Of a DNA stretch of 51,463 nt, positions 47,240 to 51,463 are shown piece after piece. The stretch spans positions 1-51,463 of the forward strand of contig USEY01000014.1 of the NCBI GenBank assembly GCA_900553815.1, given 5' to 3'. The DNA comes from an uncultured Bacteroides sp. (GTDB lineage Bacteria; Bacteroidota; Bacteroidia; Bacteroidales; Bacteroidaceae). The translations under genes and the position numbers were made by a program. Every line of letters begins with the position of its first letter. Within the stretch, counting starts at the first letter, position 1. The notes under the pieces were generated by a model. It made no database searches. It had not been told where the DNA came from and saw only the letters and a list, made by a program, of their open reading frames with translations.

Positions 47240-48502
47240 TCAGGCAGCCGCCCCACTACTGAACAGCATGGAACCCAAGAAATCCCACAAGCCCATGTAG
47301 CGCAACACGAACTCTATGCCGCCCCACACGTGGTTGGGCATCGTCAGGTCGGTCAGTGTGGACGTGGGCCAAAGCTCGTGCGCACTGACCGCATTGCTGT
47401 AAGGCACAAAATCGTCCTGGGGCGAGTGATAGAGATAGATGGTGCTCTGCGGCTTGGTCGACGCATTCACCAGCGAATTGGCCTGCAATGCCGCAACGAC
47501 AGCCTTCACGTCGGCGTTGTCATTGTACGTCGGAGCCGCAAAGAAGTCGGGATGCACCACCTGCCTAATGTCCGTGCCCAAGGCATCGTGCCACTCCGAC
47601 AATGGCCGTGTAGAAAACATCTTGTTCAGCCCGTTCTCTATCACCACCGGCGCATACAGGTTTTCATCGATCACCCTCAGCTGCTCGCCGTAAACCATTC
47701 CACGTATCAGATAAGGCAAGTAACCGCTGCGTGCATACGGCACGGTAGCGTTGGCCGGAGAAAGGAACGTCTGCAAGATGCTCTCCAGGTCATAGGCACC
47801 GCCGCCGGCATACACCCCGCGGATGCGCCCCGCCTGTCCGCGACGCTCCAGCTCCAGCAACGTGGCCATGGAGGCCTGTCCGCCCTGCGAGTAGCCCATC
47901 AGCTCTATCTTGTCGGCGTCCTCGCCCACTCCCTTCTGCCGCAGGTACTCGCGTGCCGCCTCAATCATGTCCGCGCAGGCCGTCCCCGTCAGGCGGGCAT
48001 GCAGGTACGGGTGCTGGCGGTCGGCAGTCTGGCTGGCACCGTAGCCCAGATAATCGGCCATGACCACCACATGCCCGTTCACCACCGGCATCATCTCATA
48101 ATAAAACATCTGTATGGAAGGCGCTTCCTCCATATTGAGCGTGCCGTGCTGTATGCTCAGCAAGTGGTCGTAAGACGTCGTCCCGCTCGGCATCGCCACC
48201 ACGCCCGATGCCTCCACCTGGCCACCCTCGGCAGCCGTGGTAGTGTAAGTGATGGATGCCACATCCACGTCGCACAAGAACGCCATCAGCATTGATTCGG
48301 GCAGCTCAATGCCCTGCGACGCGGCATATCCGGCCAGCATCTCAGCTATCTCCGCCTTTCCGATATGCTGTTCGGCGGTAACTCCCGTCAGATAAAGGTT
48401 CTCGGAAGGATTGTCACCCGGCAGGTCGTCGTCCGTCTGGCAAGCCACACAACACAACAGCAATCCTAATACAAACAATTTACATGCTACAACTTTATTC
48501 AT
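47240..48502 (-). CDS. Secreted alpha/beta-hydrolase lipoprotein
   Basis: A 420-residue protein with a lipoprotein signal (FVLGLLLCCVAC, lipid on Cys21). The alpha/beta-hydrolase fold shows a strand followed by ADYLGYGAS, and the nucleophile elbow GYSQGG with Ser near residue 203. Asp and His candidates are in LYHSPQDDFVPY and TMPNHVWGG. The pattern resembles secretory lipases and prolyl-oligopeptidase-like esterases. The substrate (lipid, acyl sugar or peptide) cannot be told from the sequence. It is a single gene with a TATTTTTG -7 element on the minus strand at plus 48543-48550, facing the repeat hotspot. Confidence 0.82.
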   Translation of the reverse strand: MNKVVACKLFVLGLLLCCVACQTDDDLPGDNPSENLYLTGVTAEQHIGKAEIAEMLAGYAASQGIELPESMLMAFLCDVDVASITYTTTAAEGGQVEASGVVAMPSGTTSYDHLLSIQHGTLNMEEAPSIQMFYYEMMPVVNGHVVVMADYLGYGASQTADRQHPYLHARLTGTACADMIEAAREYLRQKGVGEDADKIELMGYSQGGQASMATLLELERRGQAGRIRGVYAGGGAYDLESILQTFLSPANATVPYARSGYLPYLIRGMVYGEQLRVIDENLYAPVVIENGLNKMFSTRPLSEWHDALGTDIRQVVHPDFFAAPTYNDNADVKAVVAALQANSLVNASTKPQSTIYLYHSPQDDFVPYSNAVSAHELWPTSTLTDLTMPNHVWGGIEFVLRYMGLWDFLGSMLFSSGAAA

Positions 48503-48542
48503 ATACTATTCCTTACTATTGAGATAAATACTAATAACCGGA

Positions 48543-48572
48543 CAAAAATACACTTTTCAAGAATAATACAAA
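48543..48572 (-). promoter_or_regulatory. Candidate promoter for the alpha/beta-hydrolase gene
   Basis: On the minus strand, TTTG (plus 48569-48572), an 18-bp spacer and TATTTTTG (plus 48543-48550). The spacing is slightly short. Confidence 0.5.
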
Positions 48573-48619
48573 ATAGCTGGGGACATAATATAAAAATAGC
48601 AGCAAAGGACGACAGGACG

Positions 48620-49250
48620 TAACACCGCACTGGATGCGGGACCTAGGCACACAGATGACACGGATAAAAAGTGATTAGTGGTAAGTGGTCAGCGGTAAGC
48701 AGTCAGCAGTAAGCACCGCACCCACGGGCTTCAGCCCGTCATCCCGCACTTGATGCGGGACCTAAGCACACAGATGACACAGATGGGACAGATGACCACA
48801 AATATGTGTGTACCCTCCTGCTCCCCTAACATAGGGGAGCTGCCCGCAGGGCTGAGGGGTATCGTTATTCAGTGGTAAGTGGTCAGTGGTTAGCGATAAG
48901 CGGTCAGTGGTAAGCACCGCGCAGCCACGGGCTTCAGCCCGTCATCCCGCACTTGATGCGGGATCTAAGCACACAGATGACACAGATGGAACAGATGACC
49001 ACAGATAAAAAAAGATCTGCGACACAGCATGCTCGTACCGTTATACCGCGCAGCCCACTCCCCTCCTTCGGGAAGGAGGGGTGGCCAAAGGCCGGGGTGG
49101 TAGGTCTTTACGATAGCTTGTATATCAATGCTTTATGCTTTTACCTACTACCTCCCCCTTCGGGTACTCCTCCTTCCAGAAGGAGGAGAGCCGGAGATAC
49201 CACGCCCGCCTGTCCACCCCTCTCCTTCCAGAAGGAGGACAGGAGGTGAG
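48620..49250. repeat. Repeat hotspot: REP-like hairpins and 7-bp tracts
   Basis: This gap holds no convincing gene. Two copies of a long module are present (about 48670-48800 and 48871-49003). Each has six 7-bp units (AGTGGTA type; 48670-48711 and 48871-48912), then the hairpins ACGGGCTTCAGCCCGT and TCCCGCACTTGATGCGGGA, then ACAGATGACACAGATG runs. A partial copy lies at about 48627-48663. Other hairpins: CCCCTAACATAGGGG (about 48822), CTCCTTCGGGAAGGAG (about 49061), and TCCTTCCAGAAGGAGGA twice (about 49167 and 49223). Confidence 0.8.
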
Positions 49251-49254
49251 GCCC

Positions 49255-49758
49255 TCATCCCATCGAGCCGCCACCTTCTTCCTCGCCCCCCGGCTCCTCC
49301 GTTGTGCCGCCGCCCGAGGTCTGCCCCTTCACCTTGCGGTACGAGGCGATGCTGCCATACTTGATGCCGTCTTCCACCACGCCTTCCACCTCGAACTGCG
49401 CACTGGCCAGCGCGGCCTTCATCGTCTTCGAGGGGGTAAAGATGAACTTCGGGTTGCGTATCATCGAGGCCGTGTCGAAATCCTCGAGGTTGGCCACGCC
49501 CTTGCTGCCAAACGACAGGCGCAGCTTGCCCAGGTCGCCGATGGTGATGGTCACGCCGCTCAGCAGCAGCGCAATCAGCTTCTCGCTCGTCACCTCCATG
49601 GCATGTTTATACTCGCCTTTCGACAGCGTAGTGTCGGCCACGGCCATCGCCGCTGTCTCGTCCGCGTCGAGCGCACCCTTGCTTGCCGGAACGGCATACC
49701 ACTGTTTTTCTTTTGTCTGCGGGTTGACCCTAAGGGCCAGGTTAAAATTCGCTTTCAT
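49255..49758 (-). CDS. HU-related DNA-binding protein with Glu/Gly tail (second copy)
   Basis: A 167-residue member of the bacteroidal HU-related family. The N-terminus (MKANFNLALRVNPQTKEKQWYAVPASKGALDADE) is followed by an HU-like core with VTITIGDLGKLRLSFGSKGVANLEDFD and FTPSKTMKAALASA, and ends in a tail (GGGTTEEPGGEEEGGGSMG). It aligns in layout with the protein at 4200-4667 and shares the terminal GGGSMG, but the cores differ enough to be separate paralogues. Its GC content by eye is higher than that of the nitrogen block. Its leader contains a small hairpin (AGCAGA/TCTGCT, 49788-49805) and, further up, tandem array 7. The target and role are unknown. Confidence 0.85.
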   Translation of the reverse strand: MKANFNLALRVNPQTKEKQWYAVPASKGALDADETAAMAVADTTLSKGEYKHAMEVTSEKLIALLLSGVTITIGDLGKLRLSFGSKGVANLEDFDTASMIRNPKFIFTPSKTMKAALASAQFEVEGVVEDGIKYGSIASYRKVKGQTSGGGTTEEPGGEEEGGGSMG

Positions 49759-49831
49759 GATAATTAGTTTTTAAATGGTTAATAATGAGCAGATTAAGTT
49801 CTGCTGATAATATTCTTGCAAAAAGACGCCG

Positions 49832-49980
49832 GTGTAGCCGGAACGGGAGCAGCGTGCAGCCGGAACGGGAGCAGCGTGCAGCCGGAACCGGAGCGGCGTG
49901 CAGCCGGAACGGGAGCAGCGTGCAGCCGGAACCGGAGCGGCGTGTAGCTGGAACGGGAGCGGCGTGTTTGCGGGGACGCA
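49832..49980. repeat. Tandem array 7: six to seven units, 22-bp period, GCCGGAAC(C/G)GGAGC core
   Basis: GCCGGA (last copy GCTGGA) begins at 49837, 49859, 49881, 49903, 49925 and 49947, exactly 22 bp apart, with a decayed copy at 49969. Variant units contain the dyad CCGGAACCGG. Because 22 is not a multiple of 3, several overlapping open frames of repetitive peptide appear here and are artefacts. The array is about 80 bp upstream of the second HU-like gene. Confidence 0.92.
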
Positions 49981-50074
49981 CCGGCATGGGCCACAGATGA
50001 CACAGATGAGACAGATTTTCACAGATTATTTGGTAGGATTGCCTGGGGGGGGATATGTGAGTAATGATTTGATG

Positions 50075-50207
50075 CTCAACTCTCCACTCTCACCTCTCCC
50101 CTCTCAACTCTCTCACCTCTCCCCTCTCAACTCTCTCAACTCTCCCCTCTCAACTCTCCACCCTCAACTCTCCACCCTCAACTCTCCCCTCTCAACTCTC
50201 CACTCCC
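50075..50207. repeat. Pyrimidine-rich 7-bp repeat tract
   Basis: About 19 units of 7 bp of the form CTCAACT / AACTCTC with C/T variants and at least one phase shift. The plus strand is almost pure pyrimidine plus A. It abuts the stop codon of the 55-residue peptide gene. Confidence 0.8.
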
Positions 50208-50375
50208 TCACCATCTCCCCGACCGATAGCCTTGCATGCCCGGATTATACTGTCCGCTGTCGGTCAGCACCAGGTTATGTTCCGGGTCCAGCGCTATCAC
50301 CTCGCACTGCGGAGCCACATACTTTTCTTTCTTTGCTTCCTTTGCTTGTTTCTTGTTGGTTGTTATTGGTTTCAT
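50208..50375 (-). CDS. 55-residue peptide of unknown function
   Basis: A short gene starting at the ATG at 50373-50375 and ending in TGA at 50208-50210. The product has a Lys-rich N-terminus (MKPITTNKKQAKEAKKEK), then YVAPQCEVIALDPEHNLVLTDSG, then a Gly/aromatic end (QYNPGMQGYRSGRW). The middle follows a pattern I associate with many small Bacteroidota peptides (Y-x-x-P-x-x-x-V-x-x-L-x-x-E, then a short hydrophobic run and SG), often near surface-protein genes. It lacks a signal peptide. It lies between the large secreted protein and the second HU-like gene, all on the minus strand. The function is not known, and the call rests on this pattern and on sensible codon use. Confidence 0.6.
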   Translation of the reverse strand: MKPITTNKKQAKEAKKEKYVAPQCEVIALDPEHNLVLTDSGQYNPGMQGYRSGRW

Positions 50376-50429
50376 ATTGTTGAATGTTTTTTGTTATTAC
50401 TGGGGGGGGAAGTTATGATTTGGGAGTCA

Positions 50430-50590
50430 TGACAGGAGTTATCGGGAGTAAAAAGGAGTTATTCGGGAGTTATCGGCCAATACTTTGATTAATGGCGAAT
50501 GACAAATTCTTCATTTATCTGTTGGCCTTTAACTCCTTAGCCCGCCCTGCGGGCGATAACTCCCTTTAACTTCCTCTAACTCCTTTAACT
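50430..50590. repeat. Palindromic GGAGTTA/TAACTCC element
   Basis: The left part has GGAGTTATCGG...GGAGTTATTCGGGAGTTATCGGCCAATAC, written here in pieces. The right part has GTTGGCCTTTAACTCC, the hairpin GCCCGCCCTGCGGGC (50540-50554), then GATAACTCC and further AACTCC copies. It is related to the two halves of the block at 3649-4153 (same order of GGC, TTTAACT, GC hairpin, GATAACTCC). It separates the large secreted protein gene from the 55-residue peptide gene. Confidence 0.72.
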
Positions 50591-50592
50591 GC

Positions 50593-51463
50593 CTATCTCA
50601 CCATCCCCTTCTTTCCGTTCACTACATACACCCCGCTCTCCAGCTCCAGTGTCCGTTCGCCGTCCACCGTGCCGTGCCACAGCAGCTGGCCCTGCATGTT
50701 GCAGACCGTGACGCCCAGCGGGCGCGACGTGCGGATGACCAGACGGCCGGCCGCGCCATACACGCGCAGCTCGTCGGCGTCGGTGGCCGGGGCGCTCTCA
50801 ATGCCCGTCAGCGTGCCGTCGCCGTTGCCTATGCTCAGGCACGGAGGCAGCGAGCCCGTGCCGCGGGTAGAGGCCTGCGTGTCTGCTGTGATGTAGGCAC
50901 GGAAGGGGGCCGACGAGGCGTCGGCAGCCTGTAGTTCGAAGAGGCTGCCGTCAGCGTTCAGCAGGTAGCTGCTGCCCGTGGCCACCGGGGTAGTGGCGTA
51001 GGCACCGCCGAAGGTGTAGGCGTCGGCGGTTGCACGGTTGGTCGTCATGCTGACCGTTACATCCGTGCCTACCACGCTGAATGCCTTACCCTCCAGGCTC
51101 TCGCCTTCGAACTCACTGCCCGGCAGGGCAATGATGTAGGGCACGCCTGCCTTAATGGAGGCATCGGCCCCCGTCTCGTAGCTGCTGAACAGCAGCGTGG
51201 TGCCGCTGACGCCGGTCAGGCGGCGCAGCCAGTAGCCGCCCTCTTCTCCGGTGGTGACGGGTGTCAGCGGCGTGTCGTCCACCCGGAGCTGTCCGCCGAA
51301 GGGCAGGCAAAGCGTTTCCCAGCCCTGGCTGCCGTCGGCATAGACCTGCGGCTGACGGCTGTAGGTGGCCTGCGCGGCGGTGAAGTCATAAGGCGTGTAG
51401 AAGTCGGCGCCGTCGGTCAGTACCAGGTTGGCGCAGGTATAGGCATCGCCGCTCTTCACCACG
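50593..51463 (-). CDS. C-terminal part of a large secreted surface protein (partial)
   Basis: An open frame of at least 289 codons that runs off the right edge, so the start is not in the window. The sequence is beta-rich with phrases common in large Bacteroidales secreted proteins (QGWETLCLPFGGQ, KAGVPYIIALPG, SSYLLNADGSLFEL). The last 70 residues (DELRVYGAAGRLVIRTSRPLGVTVCNMQGQLLW... LESGVYVVNGKKGMVR) look like a C-terminal sorting-type domain, similar to those of type IX secretion cargo but not a definite match. It is probably on the cell surface or released. The function is unknown. Its GC content by eye is high. Confidence 0.75.
   Translation of the reverse strand, partial: VVKSGDAYTCANLVLTDGADFYTPYDFTAAQATYSRQPQVYADGSQGWETLCLPFGGQLRVDDTPLTPVTTGEEGGYWLRRLTGVSGTTLLFSSYETGADASIKAGVPYIIALPGSEFEGESLEGKAFSVVGTDVTVSMTTNRATADAYTFGGAYATTPVATGSSYLLNADGSLFELQAADASSAPFRAYITADTQASTRGTGSLPPCLSIGNGDGTLTGIESAPATDADELRVYGAAGRLVIRTSRPLGVTVCNMQGQLLWHGTVDGERTLELESGVYVVNGKKGMVR

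Noticed and set aside
49135..49774. Plus-strand open frames over the second HU-like gene
   Set aside because: They are antisense to a clear HU-related gene and begin in repeat DNA.
49742..50022. Three overlapping open frames with repetitive LPFRLHAAPVPA-type peptides, plus one on the other strand
   Set aside because: They are translations of the 22-bp array. Since 22 is not divisible by 3, every frame cycles through the repeat and stays open; there is no gene-like N-terminus.

Overview
The window looks like a chromosomal segment from a Bacteroidales bacterium, most likely Bacteroidaceae (Bacteroides or Phocaeicola type). The evidence is an outer-membrane beta-barrel protein with an N-terminal carboxypeptidase-regulatory domain, type III glutamine synthetase, LL-diaminopimelate aminotransferase, HU-related proteins with acidic/glycine tails, lipoproteins with typical signal peptides, and several promoters of the Bacteroides form (TTTG, about 20 bp, TAnnTTTG). 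I see no tRNA, rRNA, CRISPR array, transposase or prophage gene.

Layout. 0-4.7 kb: a frameshifted outer-membrane barrel gene, a secreted protein of unknown function, then a repeat-rich gap leading to an HU-like gene. 4.9-11.2 kb: a membrane-tethered TPR/HTH regulator, a transglutaminase-like protein, the GTPase YihA, a thioredoxin-fold protein without active-site cysteines, and SerB. 11.3-36.3 kb: a nitrogen-assimilation block. One arm, on the minus strand, reads glmS, a long purF homologue, a tiny membrane protein, carA, carB and then a lipoprotein. The other arm, on the plus strand, reads gltB, gltD, asnB, dapF, dapL, an outer-membrane barrel, a P-II protein, amtB and type III glnA. The two arms diverge from an AT-rich control region at 20.34-20.69 kb. 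Together they cover ammonium entry (AmtB), sensing (P-II), capture (GSIII, GOGAT), spending of glutamine amide nitrogen (GlmS, PurF, CarA, GltB, AsnB) and lysine/peptidoglycan synthesis (DapF, DapL). 36.4-47.1 kb: housekeeping genes (holA, amn, a nuclease-fold protein, a zinc-ribbon coiled-coil protein, a Nif3-like protein, DUF805, clpC, htpG). 47.2-51.5 kb: a secreted alpha/beta hydrolase, a hotspot of short repeats, a second HU-like gene, a 55-residue peptide gene and the C-terminal end of a large secreted protein.

The strongest unexplained signal is in the gaps. Seven intergenic loci carry tandem arrays of four or more units with a fixed period of 22 or 23 bp. Most units contain a short inverted repeat. 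The motif differs from locus to locus while the architecture stays the same. A second repeat family (GGAGTTA/TAACTCC palindromic elements) occurs only in the gaps near the two HU-like genes. Tracts of 7-bp repeats and several REP-like hairpin modules crowd the second HU-like gene. I know of no established function for these arrays.
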